A DNA stretch of 64,000 nt, from NCBI RefSeq assembly GCF_022538115.1, contig NZ_JAKZAL010000012.1, positions 1 to 64,000 on the forward strand. The letters are read 5' to 3'. The stretch is from Cognataquiflexum rubidum (lineage in GTDB: Bacteria > Bacteroidota > Bacteroidia > Cytophagales > Cyclobacteriaceae). A model generated the notes under the pieces. That model was not told the DNA's origin and ran no database searches. It was given only the letters and a program-made list of their open reading frames with translations. The translations under genes and the position numbers were made by a program. Below, one piece after another: positions 51,644 through 61,833 of the stretch. How positions within the stretch are numbered: position 1 is the stretch's first letter; every line of letters begins with the position of its first letter.

Positions 51644-51973
51644 ATGAGAACAGCAGCGGTATATCGCAACGGAATATTGGCGGGAATTCTCAGGGAAGAG
51701 AACCGTCAACATTTTATGTTTCGGTATGAGGACGGATATTTCACCGACAGCTCCAAACCTTCCATCAGCATGACTTTACCAAAAACCCAACAGGAATACC
51801 ACAGCGAATTCCTCTTTCCCTTCTTTAGCAATATGTTGGCTGAAGGAACCAATCTCGCCATCCAACAACGTTATTTGAAAATTGATGAAAGAGATGTCCT
51901 CCAGCTTTTGGGAGCAACGGCTGCAAGCGACACTATCGGTGCCGTGACGGTCCAATTGATAGAGAAGGAATGA
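51644..51973 (+). CDS. hipS: HipS-like protein (HipA N-terminal subdomain)
   Basis: A 109-residue protein equal to the N-terminal subdomain of HipA (couple_hipA): MRTAAVYRNGILAGILREE, FMFRYEDGYF, SISMTLPKTQQEYHSEFLFPFFSNMLAEG, and a C-terminal DVLQLLGATAASDTIGAVTV. In tripartite HipBST modules this separate small protein neutralises the kinase HipT. Its last four bases overlap the hipT start (ATGA). Confidence 0.88.
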   Translation: MRTAAVYRNGILAGILREENRQHFMFRYEDGYFTDSSKPSISMTLPKTQQEYHSEFLFPFFSNMLAEGTNLAIQQRYLKIDERDVLQLLGATAASDTIGAVTVQLIEKE

Positions 51974-53001
51974 ACCTCCAAGACCTAAAATATTGTCCCT
52001 GTACCTTGGCAGAAGGATTTGATACCTACAGCCCGGCAGGATTGCGTTTGCTTTTCAACCGGAAAAAGGTTAGCCATATATTGGAATTCAATGCCCCAAG
52101 ATTGGATGAAGAAGTAGCCGAGAAAATGCGGCAAAACAGCAAATCCATCTCCATCAGCGGCGCACAATTCAAACAATCCCTTGTCCTCGACCACCTTAAA
52201 CTCAGGCTTACCGAACCCGGAGAACGCGGCCAATTCATCCTAAAACCCATTCCAATCAGACCACCTTTTGCAAAAGAAGATGAACTACCTGCAAATGAAC
52301 ACCTGACTATGCAGATTGCCAAACAGGTATTTGGGATCCGAACAGCGGAATGCGCACTCGTGTTTTTCCAAAACGGAGAACCCGCTTACATCACCAAAAG
52401 ATTTGACTACCACAAGGATGGCTCAAAAATAGCTCAGGAAGATTTCGCTTCCATTTCAGGCCGTTCAAAGGAAAAAGACGGTGAAAGTTACCGCAACTCC
52501 GGAAGCTATGAAACTATCGCCAAGTCTATGAAAAAATATGTAGCGGCTTATGCGGTGGAAATTGAAAAATATTTTGAACAGGTTATTTTCAACTACCTGT
52601 TTTGCAACGGAGATGCCCACCTGAAAAACTTTTCCCTCCAACAGACTCCAAGCGGGGATTATGTTTTGAGTCCGGCTTATGACCTGATCAACACCAGCCT
52701 GCATATTTCTTTCGATAGTTTTTTTGCCATGGAAGACGGATTGTTTGATGATAACTATGAAACCGAAAGCTTCAAAGCATTGGGATTCTATGCCTATGAT
52801 GACTTTTATGAGTTTGGGTTAAAGATTGGTATGCGCGCAAACCGGGTCAAAACAGCCCTTGACAAATACAGGAAGCCAAATGACCAAATCTTCACCTTTC
52901 TCCAAAATTCATTTCTCACCCAACCTGCAAAAGACCAATACTTCAGCCTTTATTCCGATCGGTTGAGAATGTTGAATAATTCTTATTCAGTAATGGTTTA
53001 A
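51970..53001 (+). CDS. hipT: HipT-like serine/threonine kinase toxin
   Basis: A 343-residue HipA-family kinase without the N-terminal subdomain. The Ser-rich activation loop SISISGAQFK (Ser59, Ser61 and Ser63) matches the autophosphorylated SIS motif of E. coli HipT. The catalytic motif is GDAHLKN (Asp215, Asn220) and the metal-binding Asp is in SPAYDLINTS (Asp238). The known targets of this family are tryptophanyl- or glutamyl-tRNA synthetase; the target here is not known. It is the last gene of the operon. Confidence 0.9.
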   Translation: MNLQDLKYCPCTLAEGFDTYSPAGLRLLFNRKKVSHILEFNAPRLDEEVAEKMRQNSKSISISGAQFKQSLVLDHLKLRLTEPGERGQFILKPIPIRPPFAKEDELPANEHLTMQIAKQVFGIRTAECALVFFQNGEPAYITKRFDYHKDGSKIAQEDFASISGRSKEKDGESYRNSGSYETIAKSMKKYVAAYAVEIEKYFEQVIFNYLFCNGDAHLKNFSLQQTPSGDYVLSPAYDLINTSLHISFDSFFAMEDGLFDDNYETESFKALGFYAYDDFYEFGLKIGMRANRVKTALDKYRKPNDQIFTFLQNSFLTQPAKDQYFSLYSDRLRMLNNSYSVMV

Positions 53002-53152
53002 AAAAATTAAGCCATTATTTTCGAAATGGATTTTCATTTTTTATAGTATTAAAAAGACTTTAAAAAGGGTTTCCAACGCTTAGAGATTTTTGGGAAACCA
53101 ACCGTAAAAAATTTGGAACACAACCGCAAAAGTTCAAAAATATCGATTAAAT

Positions 53153-53172
53153 TTGTATCCATTTGGATACAA
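53153..53172. promoter_or_regulatory. Operator of the RelE/HTH pair
   Basis: TTGTATCCA-TT-TGGATACAA, a perfect 9-bp inverted repeat ending 5 bases before the toxin ATG. It is well placed for autorepression by the downstream HTH antitoxin. Confidence 0.7.
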
Positions 53173-53177
53173 TAATT

Positions 53178-53477
53178 ATGTTCTTTGTTGAAAAAACCTC
53201 TGAATTTGATAAATGGCTTCGGAAGCTAAAAGACCTTAAGGCAAAGGCTAAAATTCTATTTAGAATTCAGAAAATAGAAAATGACGGTCATTTTGGGGAT
53301 TGCAAACCTGTGGGCGATGGAATTAGAGAATTGAGGATAGATTTTGCCAAAGGGTATAGAATTTATTTTAAAGAAATAGACGGAAGAATAATTATTCTGC
53401 TTTTGGGTGGTGAAAAGTCAACCCAACAACAGGATATAAATAAAGCAAAAGAAATCTTAAAAAAATTAAACCAATAA
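53178..53477 (+). CDS. RelE/ParE-family toxin (addiction-module killer type)
   Basis: Ninety-nine residues from the ATG at 53178 (a TTG five codons earlier lies inside the operator). The fold pattern is that of the HigB-like addiction-module killer group: FDKWLRKLKDLKAKAKILFRIQKIENDGHFGDCKPVGDGIRELRIDF in segments, GYRIYFKEIDGRIIILLLGGEKSTQ. Toxin comes before antitoxin, as in HigBA. It probably cleaves mRNA on the ribosome. It is coupled to the antitoxin by a 3-base gap. Confidence 0.9.
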   Translation: MFFVEKTSEFDKWLRKLKDLKAKAKILFRIQKIENDGHFGDCKPVGDGIRELRIDFAKGYRIYFKEIDGRIIILLLGGEKSTQQQDINKAKEILKKLNQ

Positions 53478-53480
53478 AAT

Positions 53481-53765
53481 ATGGAAACTTCAAAATTTGA
53501 CATAGCAGACTACTTGGACAGCAAAGAAATGATCGCTGAGTATCTTAATACTGTATTGGAAGAAGGGGATAACAATGATATAATCATTGCAATCGGGCAT
53601 ATTGCTAAGGCGATAGGAATGACCAAAATTTCTGAGGAAACAGGATTAAGCAGACCAAGTTTGTACAAAGCCTTGTCAGAGGGATCAAAACCTCAATTTG
53701 CTACCATCATGAAAGTATTAAAGGCAATTGGAGGTCAAATTCAGGTAAACCCGATATCTGGCTAA
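53481..53765 (+). CDS. HTH antitoxin (addiction-module antidote type)
   Basis: A 94-residue protein, METSKFDIADYLDSKEMIAEYLNTVLEEG, followed by the helix-turn-helix ITGMTKISEETGLSRPSLYKAL-type segment (GMTKISEETGLSRPSLYKAL) and a C-terminal ATIMKVLKAIGGQIQV. It is the family's usual length. It follows the toxin by 3 bases, and the operator at 53153 fits autoregulation. Directly after its stop codon the same frame continues with the end of a second antitoxin (next entry). Confidence 0.9.
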   Translation: METSKFDIADYLDSKEMIAEYLNTVLEEGDNNDIIIAIGHIAKAIGMTKISEETGLSRPSLYKALSEGSKPQFATIMKVLKAIGGQIQVNPISG

Positions 53766-53768
53766 AGT

Positions 53769-53885
53769 CGAAAACTTGCCAAAAATGCAAGATTTGAAAC
53801 TATTCAAAAGGTTTTTAAAGCCTTAGGAGTAAGTCTGAATTTTAATGTGGAATTGGAAAAAATAGACAATTGCTTATTGAATTGA
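53769..53885 (+). pseudogene. In-frame ghost of a second antitoxin C-terminus
   Basis: The frame of the antitoxin continues after its TAA as RKLAKNARFETIQKVFKALGV, then SLNFNVELEKIDNCLLN and a stop. This repeats the final helices of the antitoxin (compare KPQFATIMKVLKAIGGQIQV) with diverged residues. So a related antitoxin gene once stood here, or its end was captured by recombination. It lacks a start. Confidence 0.7.
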
Positions 53886-53932
53886 ATAAACCCCTAATTG
53901 GAAAATAATTAATGTTTTAATGCTTTATTGGT

Positions 53933-53958
53933 AAAAATACCCTGAATAGGGTATTTTT
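53933..53958 (+). terminator. Terminator after the RelE/HTH operon
   Basis: AAAAATACCCT (53933-53943) pairs with AGGGTATTTTT (53948-53958) across a GAAT loop, and a T-run follows. Confidence 0.8.
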
Positions 53959-54026
53959 TGTTTTTAAGGATTTGGGTAGGTTTAATAGAAATTCCTTTAT
54001 CAGGATTATACAATGAATTCAATACC

Positions 54027-56318
54027 ATGATTAAGAAAATACAGACCATTAAAAATTTTGGAGTTTTTAAAAGCTTCACATCTGGAGCTCAACTACCCGA
54101 CTTTAAAGAGAAAAATATCATCTATGGGTGGAACTATACAGGGAAGACAACTTTGTCAAGAATATTTTCATCTCTAAAAAACAAACAAATTCACCCAAAT
54201 TTTGCAGAAGCTGAATTTAAACTTCAACTCTCTGACAATTCAGAAATTAAACAAACTGACTTGGCAGCGTGTACATTAAATGTCGAAGTTTTTAACTCTG
54301 AATACATAAGAGAAAATCTAAAGTGGGATACTGACGAAAATGTAAATGGAATATCCTTCGATGTTGGAGAAAATGTTTCAATTCGAGAAGAAATCGAAGA
54401 AAATTTAAAACGTATTGAAAATGTAAATGGCAATGAAACTGTTCGTGGAAAAAAAGAACGATTCCAAACAATCATCAACGAATTCAATCAATTTGACTCA
54501 TCTAAATTTACAGTGGAATCGAGACGTATTAAAAATGACATTTTCAATAGTCTTATTGAATTCGACAAAAGGCATTTTGGAACAATAAAAAATTCAGTAA
54601 TAAGTAATCTTACATCTCATGTTATTACAGACGAAACTGAATTATCGAAAGTAAAAAAGACTTCACTTGCAACGAATGACAGGCAGCCTATAATACCAAG
54701 TGAATTTGAATCACATTTAGAAGAATTATATGATTATGTTAAAGGAATTTTAGCAACTGAGCCAACAAAAACCGATGTAATAACAGTTTTAGATAACAAT
54801 TCAGACTTGTACCATTGGACTAAAGCAGGTATTCCATTGCATGAATCTAAATCAACATGTTCCTTTTGTGACAACGAAATTAGTCCAACAAGAATCAAAG
54901 AATTAAATAGCTATTTTTCTAATGCTTCAGCAAAAGTCAGAGAAAGCATTTCAGAATGTCGAAAATTAATTTACAGTGAAAAAGAAAGATTAGAATCGTT
55001 AATCTTCCCATCAAGTAAAAATGATTTTTTTGATAATATCCAAGATGATTATCAAACCCAATTAGATAGCTACCAAAATATCCGAAATCAATATCTTGAC
55101 TATTTAAAACATCTTTTGGCGGAACTTGAGAGAAAAGAAAAGGACAATATTTTCAATTCTCTCGATACAGTTTGCTTTGACAAAACCGTAATTGACCAAT
55201 TAAACAAATGGATTACTGACACTAATTTGATAATCAAATCACACAATAACTTTCTTGACAACTTTGGAACAGAGCAAGAAGCAGCAAGGACAAAATTAAA
55301 AAAGCATCAAGTTGCTCAATTTCTCATTCAGGAAGATTATCTAAAAAAAGAACAGAATAAAAACTTTTCGGAACGCTGCATAAGAAGATATAATTGTTAT
55401 GTTCAAAAGATAGTTTCAAAAAATAAAACTTTTGAAGCACAACTAAAAAGTGTTATAGCAGGACAGCAAGAGTTAAACGACTTTATAAAAAAAATTCTAA
55501 ATCGTGATGACATTGCCATAGAAGTAACAACAGACGACAAATTCATTTTAAAACGTGGCGAAAAAATAGCAGAGAATTTAAGCGAAGGCGAAAAAACAGC
55601 AATATCATTTTCTTATTTCTTAGTATCACTTGAAAGTTTGCACCGTGACAAGAAACTGAAAGACATTATCATTTTTATTGACGACCCAATTTCAAGTTTA
55701 GATGGAAACCATATAGCGCAAATTTATTCTATTATAAACTCATTTTTTTTCAGACAAAATGAAGACCCAGAAGATCCTAATAAATTTGTAAACTGTTTTA
55801 AACAATTATTTATTTCTACTCACAATTTTGAATTCTTTTCATTCCTAAAAGACTCAAATAGAATTAATAAGAAAAACACAAGGGAGTATTATTTTGTAAA
55901 GCGACTATCAAAAGATGAATCTGAGATACAAGGTTTGCCAAAATCTTTAAGAGATTATAAGTCTGAATACATTTACCTATTTGAGATAATTTATAAATTT
56001 TATGAAGGGGGCTGCCAAGAATCCGACGACAAACTCATCCTATTGCCAAACGCAGTAAGAAGATTCTTAGAAATTTATACACTATTAAAATTACCTGATT
56101 CAAGCGACGAGATAGATGCAAGACTTAAAATATTAATGCCAGAACCTCACCAGCTTAAAACGCTTCATCACTTTTCACATTTTACAACGTTTGAAAAAGT
56201 GACCAAACATGACGAGTTATTAATGAATTTACCTGAAGCTGTTCAAGAGCTTATGATATTATTGGGTCAAGATACTTTGCATTTTGGATCATTAAAAAAA
56301 GCAATCTCAACTACTTAA
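54027..56318 (+). CDS. RloC/PrrC-like anticodon nuclease with ABC ATPase and CxxC hook
   Basis: Seven hundred and sixty-three residues from the ATG at 54027 (a TTG at 53958 lies in the terminator). An AAA_13-type ABC ATPase: Walker A YGWNYTGKTT (34-42), a coiled middle with CSFC (Cys278 and Cys281) as in the RloC zinc hook, the signature NLSEGEKTAISFSYF and Walker B IIIFIDDPISSLDGNHI. The C-terminal part carries the PrrC-type nuclease triad: Arg678-x3-Glu682-x31-His714. PrrC and RloC cut tRNA in the anticodon loop when phage blocks host defences. No restriction-modification genes are near. AT-richness and AT-ending codons differ from the flanks, suggesting transfer. The uncharacterised gene at 56532 may be a partner. 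Confidence 0.85.
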   Translation: MIKKIQTIKNFGVFKSFTSGAQLPDFKEKNIIYGWNYTGKTTLSRIFSSLKNKQIHPNFAEAEFKLQLSDNSEIKQTDLAACTLNVEVFNSEYIRENLKWDTDENVNGISFDVGENVSIREEIEENLKRIENVNGNETVRGKKERFQTIINEFNQFDSSKFTVESRRIKNDIFNSLIEFDKRHFGTIKNSVISNLTSHVITDETELSKVKKTSLATNDRQPIIPSEFESHLEELYDYVKGILATEPTKTDVITVLDNNSDLYHWTKAGIPLHESKSTCSFCDNEISPTRIKELNSYFSNASAKVRESISECRKLIYSEKERLESLIFPSSKNDFFDNIQDDYQTQLDSYQNIRNQYLDYLKHLLAELERKEKDNIFNSLDTVCFDKTVIDQLNKWITDTNLIIKSHNNFLDNFGTEQEAARTKLKKHQVAQFLIQEDYLKKEQNKNFSERCIRRYNCYVQKIVSKNKTFEAQLKSVIAGQQELNDFIKKILNRDDIAIEVTTDDKFILKRGEKIAENLSEGEKTAISFSYFLVSLESLHRDKKLKDIIIFIDDPISSLDGNHIAQIYSIINSFFFRQNEDPEDPNKFVNCFKQLFISTHNFEFFSFLKDSNRINKKNTREYYFVKRLSKDESEIQGLPKSLRDYKSEYIYLFEIIYKFYEGGCQESDDKLILLPNAVRRFLEIYTLLKLPDSSDEIDARLKILMPEPHQLKTLHHFSHFTTFEKVTKHDELLMNLPEAVQELMILLGQDTLHFGSLKKAISTT

Positions 56319-56531
56319 ATAAAAACATTTGAGGAAATTGAAACATGAAGAAACCCACTTCTCAATTTGAGATTAATCTAATTAATTAAATCCGTAAAAA
56401 ACTAAATAGAAATTCTTATTGAAATTTAAATAGACTTTATGAATCTCATTTTGATTGAACTAAATCTCCAAAATATTGAAGTAAGCTTGTTGTAAAAGAT
56501 TTACAGCATTTTTAGGATTAACAATATAATT

Positions 56532-57209
56532 ATGACCGAATTCGATACAAATAAAAGATCACTTGATGCAAACTGGCTACTTGCCCAGATTGACATATTG
56601 ATTCTTTCAGCTAAAAAATTCTCAAACTCTAGTTTCGTAATATATGCCGCTTTAGAAACAAGAAACTTATTTGAACGTATTGAATTCGATCTACTTGCAA
56701 TTGCAGCTAAAGGAACAGACACTGAAATTTTTTTAAGAGGAATCAGAGGTAAAACAGGAATTAAGAAAACAAATGATGAATATAAAGTTCTCAAGTTTAG
56801 ATACCAGTCTTTTTCAAGTGCCGTTACCAAAGCTATTTTCGAAGGAGGAAGTCTAAATAAGTTTGATTATAAAAAATCTGAAGAATTCTGTAGCAAATTA
56901 TCTCAATACATACATACATATTCTAGATTACCGGAGGATATTATTTTTGAAAGTGAATTTATTAGTTCTGGGATAAGCTTAATTGAAGAATGTATTAACT
57001 ATTTAATGGAAGAATTTTTTGAAATAATTAATGGGTATATAACCTATGGAGTATTCGATTTTAAAACCTTGACTCCCTCTGTAAAAATGGAATTCGATAA
57101 ATGGTTGATAGGAGTCGATGAAAATGAAGAAGATTTGATTAAACGGTTAATTGAAATAAATAATCGAGAGAATGGTGGCAAAAAAACGTGTATTTCACCT
57201 TCAAAATAA
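56532..57209 (+). CDS. Uncharacterised protein of the defence island
   Basis: A 225-residue soluble, mostly helical protein (SLDANWLLAQIDILILSAKKFSNSSFVIYAALETRNLFERIEFD in segments). A RN-containing helix (ALETRNLFERIEF) recalls HEPN-like folds, but no RxxxxH motif is visible, so I make no call. It has the same AT-rich, AT-ending codon use as the anticodon nuclease 213 bases upstream and the same strand. It probably arrived with it. Confidence 0.6.
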   Translation: MTEFDTNKRSLDANWLLAQIDILILSAKKFSNSSFVIYAALETRNLFERIEFDLLAIAAKGTDTEIFLRGIRGKTGIKKTNDEYKVLKFRYQSFSSAVTKAIFEGGSLNKFDYKKSEEFCSKLSQYIHTYSRLPEDIIFESEFISSGISLIEECINYLMEEFFEIINGYITYGVFDFKTLTPSVKMEFDKWLIGVDENEEDLIKRLIEINNRENGGKKTCISPSK

Positions 57210-57296
57210 ACCCCAAAGCCCAAACCGTATCTCTTCCCCACTTTTTAATTTCCCACCAATTCTCCCCTCTCCTTTAGTCCCTTTGTAGGAAATACC

Positions 57297-57304
57297 TATC
57301 TTTG
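57297..57304 (+). promoter_or_regulatory. Promoter -7 element TATCTTTG of the ABC-F gene
   Basis: TATCTTTG matches the TAnnTTTG consensus and is followed by GCACC; start of transcription would be near 57311, 18 bases before the ATG. A TTTG-like -33 partner is weak. Confidence 0.55.
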
Positions 57305-57322
57305 CACCTCGAAATAATTTAG

Positions 57323-58942
<1,620 letters not shown>

Positions 58943-59273
58943 ATATGAGATTTGAGACGTGAGATTTAAGATTTGAATACGACCAGTGATGTAATTGTCG
59001 GTGCCGTCACCCTGAGTGAAGCGAAGGGTCTCACCAAAATTAAATGAGATCCTTCAGTCGTACCTCCTTCAGGATGACGCATCACAAACTCAATTTTACT
59101 TTCTGATAATGCTGAATTTTATTAATTCGAATGACAAAATACTCCTAGAAAAAGATATTAGATGGATATTGGATATAAATTGATATTTTGATATTCCCAA
59201 GCCCAACATCCAATATCAATCAGTATCCATTAATATCCGAATTTAGTAGACCACCATTAATTTATAGCCAAAG
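58943..59273. repeat. Spacer with heptads and CCTGAGTGAAG inverted repeat
   Basis: At 58947-58981 there are five seven-base units (GAGATTT, GAGACGT, GAGATTT, AAGATTT, GAATACG). At 59006-59078 a 73-bp imperfect palindrome opens GTCACCCTGAGTGAAGCGAA and closes TCCTTCAGGATGAC. At about 59163-59240 GATGGATATTGGATAT pairs with ATATCAATCAGTATCC text. The families also occur elsewhere in the window. Confidence 0.75.
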
Positions 59274-60674
59274 TTGCTGATAACTGCCATAATCATCTAC
59301 CTCTTAATCACTGTAGCGATAGGTGCCTGGTCATCGAAGCTGGTCAAAAACTCCAATGACTTTGTGTTGGCAGGGAGGCAGTTGCCGCTTTTTTTGTCGG
59401 CCTCGGCATTGTTTGCGACATGGTTTGGATCGGAGACCATCTTTGGGGCATCTTCCGAATACCTTGAACACGGACTGCAGGGTGTGATGGAAGATCCATT
59501 TGGAGGGGCACTTTGTCTGGTTTTGTTTGGCGCTTTCTTTTTAAGACCGATGTACAGGATGAATGTCCTGACTTTGGGTGATGTTTATAAAAAAATCTTT
59601 GGTAAAAGGGTCGAATTTTTCGCCTCCGTCTTTATGGTTCCGGTTTACTTCGGGTACGTGGCTGCGCAATTGGTGGCCATGGCTTTGATTTTCAGCACAG
59701 TCACAGATTTAAGTATTCCCCATGGCATTATGATCAGTGCCGTTGTAGTGGTTTTTTACACTTTTCTTGGTGGCATGTGGGCCATTTCTATAACCGATTT
59801 TATTCAGACGACATTGATCGTGGTGGGCTTGGTTTGGGTAGCTGTTTTGGTAGCCCAAAAAGCCGGAGGGGTGATGCCGATTTTGGAATCTGCGCCGAAG
59901 GGAAGTTTTCAGTTTTTCCCAAATCCCGACCCTATTTCATGGCTCAATTACCTAGGCGCATGGATGGTTTTGGGTTTGGGAAGTATTCCAAGTCAGGACA
60001 TTTACCAAAGGGTCATGTCTTCCAAATCTGAGAAAGTCGCCGTCCAATCCACCTACCTTGCAGGCGGATTTTATGTGACGATTGGTCTTTTGCCTCTGTT
60101 TATTGCGCTTGGTGCCAAATTTCTTTATCCCGAAATCTACCTCGAAAACAAACAGCTTCTCCTCCCTGAAATGGTCCTCCGTCACAGTGGAATGCATGTT
60201 CAGATCCTGTTTTTTGGAGCTTTGATCTCCGCGATTATGAGTACGACAAGTTCGGGATTGTTGGCCCCTTCCGCCATTTTATCAGAAAACATCATCAAAC
60301 CCTATTTTGGATCAAGGTTAAAAGAGAAATATTTTCTTTGGATCCTGCGGGGCAATATTGTGGCCGTTGCCCTGATAGCAACAGTCATGGCACAATGGAA
60401 AACCAATATTTATGAGCTTGTGGCAGGTGCATCGATCCTGTTGTTGGTCTCCTTGTTTGTGCCGCTTACAGCAGGATTATATTGGAAAAAAGCATCAGAA
60501 ATGGGCGCTTTGATGTCAATTGTCTTTGGGATGATTGCTTACCTTGTGTTGGAAATGTTTGAATTGCCGATTTATACCCACGTCCCTGCACTGTGCGTCA
60601 GCGCTGTCGCCATGATTGTGGGAACTTTGATTTTCCCTAAAAACAAATACCATGCTCCCCTATCCCATCATTAA
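59274..60674 (+). CDS. Sodium:solute symporter (SSS family)
   Basis: A 466-residue membrane protein of the SSS family, starting at a TTG (59274); no ATG gives the first helix. Marks are NSNDFVLAGRQLPLFLSASALFATWFGSETIFG, YFGYVAAQLVAMALIFS, GLGSIPSQDIYQRVMSSKSEKVAVQSTYLAGGFY and ISAIMSTTSSGLLAPSAILSENI. About thirteen helices with the inverted-repeat core. It imports an organic solute with Na+. The substrate is unknown. The last 23 bases overlap the start of the methyltransferase gene. Confidence 0.92.
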   Translation: MLITAIIIYLLITVAIGAWSSKLVKNSNDFVLAGRQLPLFLSASALFATWFGSETIFGASSEYLEHGLQGVMEDPFGGALCLVLFGAFFLRPMYRMNVLTLGDVYKKIFGKRVEFFASVFMVPVYFGYVAAQLVAMALIFSTVTDLSIPHGIMISAVVVVFYTFLGGMWAISITDFIQTTLIVVGLVWVAVLVAQKAGGVMPILESAPKGSFQFFPNPDPISWLNYLGAWMVLGLGSIPSQDIYQRVMSSKSEKVAVQSTYLAGGFYVTIGLLPLFIALGAKFLYPEIYLENKQLLLPEMVLRHSGMHVQILFFGALISAIMSTTSSGLLAPSAILSENIIKPYFGSRLKEKYFLWILRGNIVAVALIATVMAQWKTNIYELVAGASILLLVSLFVPLTAGLYWKKASEMGALMSIVFGMIAYLVLEMFELPIYTHVPALCVSAVAMIVGTLIFPKNKYHAPLSHH

Positions 60675-61833
60675 ACTCCTTAAAGGAAAAGAGATTTCAA
60701 GTCTCAGGAAACACCATTGGATTTTTTCGGGGGCGATTGCTACCAAAGATGAGGCCCTCAAAAACGGAGAATTGGTACAGGTTCACAGCCACAAAGACCA
60801 ACTTCTTGGTGTAGGCCATTTCCAATACGGTTCGATCATGGTCAGGATGGTGAGTTTCGAGGAGGAAATAATCAATCTGGATTTTTGGAAAAAGAGACTT
60901 GCCCAATCCTATCGTTTGCGGGAAGCAATCGGGCTGACAGAAAATCCGGAAACCAATGTGTACCGCTTGGTTCATGGTGAAAGTGACGGGCTGCCGGGGT
61001 TAATCATTGATTTTTACAACGGCACCGCTGTCATCCAAACCCATCATATCGGCATGTATAGGCACGTGAAGGAAATCAGCCAGGCTCTTCAGTTTGTCTT
61101 GGGATCAAAACTGCAATGTGTCTATGACAAAAGCGCGGAGACTTTACCGAGGGATTTGGGGGTTGAAAACAGGGTTGTTTTTGGTCAACCTGTTACCAAT
61201 ATGGTGGTGGAATATGGCTGTCAGTATGAAATCGATTGGGAAAAAGGACAGAAAACAGGCTTTTTTGTTGACCAAAGAGAAAACAGGTTCTTGCTTGGCA
61301 AATACAGCAAAGGGAAGAAAGTACTCAACACCTTTTGCTATTCCGGTGGGTTCTCGGTTTCGGCCCTGAAAGCCGGAGCATCGGAAGTCCATTCGGTGGA
61401 TATTTCCTCCAAAGCCATAGAACTGACAGATAGAAATGTGGCCTTGAACGCAGGATTTGAAGGAAAACACCAATCCATCGTCGCTGATGTGGTGAAATAC
61501 ATCCGCGAAATCGAAACCGACTATGACATCATTGTCCTCGATCCACCGGCTTTTGCCAAAAACCTAAAAGCCAAACACAATGCTGTTCAGGCTTACAAAA
61601 GGCTGAATCTCGAAGCGCTCAAGCATATCAAAAAGGGAGGGATTCTATTTACATTTTCCTGTTCGCAGGTAGTGGACAAACAGCTTTTTGCGAATACCAT
61701 CACGGCGGCGGCCATGGAAGCCGGCAGGAATGTCAAAATCCTCCATTACCTTTCCCAACCCGCCGACCACCCTATCAATATTTTCCATATGGAAACGGAG
61801 TATTTGAAGGGGTTGGTGGTTTATGTGGATTGA
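60652..61833 (+). CDS. Class I SAM rRNA methyltransferase, RlmI-like
   Basis: A 393-residue protein. An N-terminal PUA domain (IKLLKGKEISSLRKHHWIFSGAI) is followed by EEI..VYRLVHGESDGLPGLIIDFYNGTAVIQTH. The Rossmann methyltransferase domain has the SAM site VLNTFCYSGGFSVSALKAGASEVHSVD and the catalytic motif IVLDPPAFAKN, with Cys in FSCSQ. RlmI methylates C5 of a cytosine in 23S rRNA. The gene overlaps the symporter gene by 23 bases, so it is translated from the same message. Confidence 0.92.
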   Translation: MLPYPIIKLLKGKEISSLRKHHWIFSGAIATKDEALKNGELVQVHSHKDQLLGVGHFQYGSIMVRMVSFEEEIINLDFWKKRLAQSYRLREAIGLTENPETNVYRLVHGESDGLPGLIIDFYNGTAVIQTHHIGMYRHVKEISQALQFVLGSKLQCVYDKSAETLPRDLGVENRVVFGQPVTNMVVEYGCQYEIDWEKGQKTGFFVDQRENRFLLGKYSKGKKVLNTFCYSGGFSVSALKAGASEVHSVDISSKAIELTDRNVALNAGFEGKHQSIVADVVKYIREIETDYDIIVLDPPAFAKNLKAKHNAVQAYKRLNLEALKHIKKGGILFTFSCSQVVDKQLFANTITAAAMEAGRNVKILHYLSQPADHPINIFHMETEYLKGLVVYVD

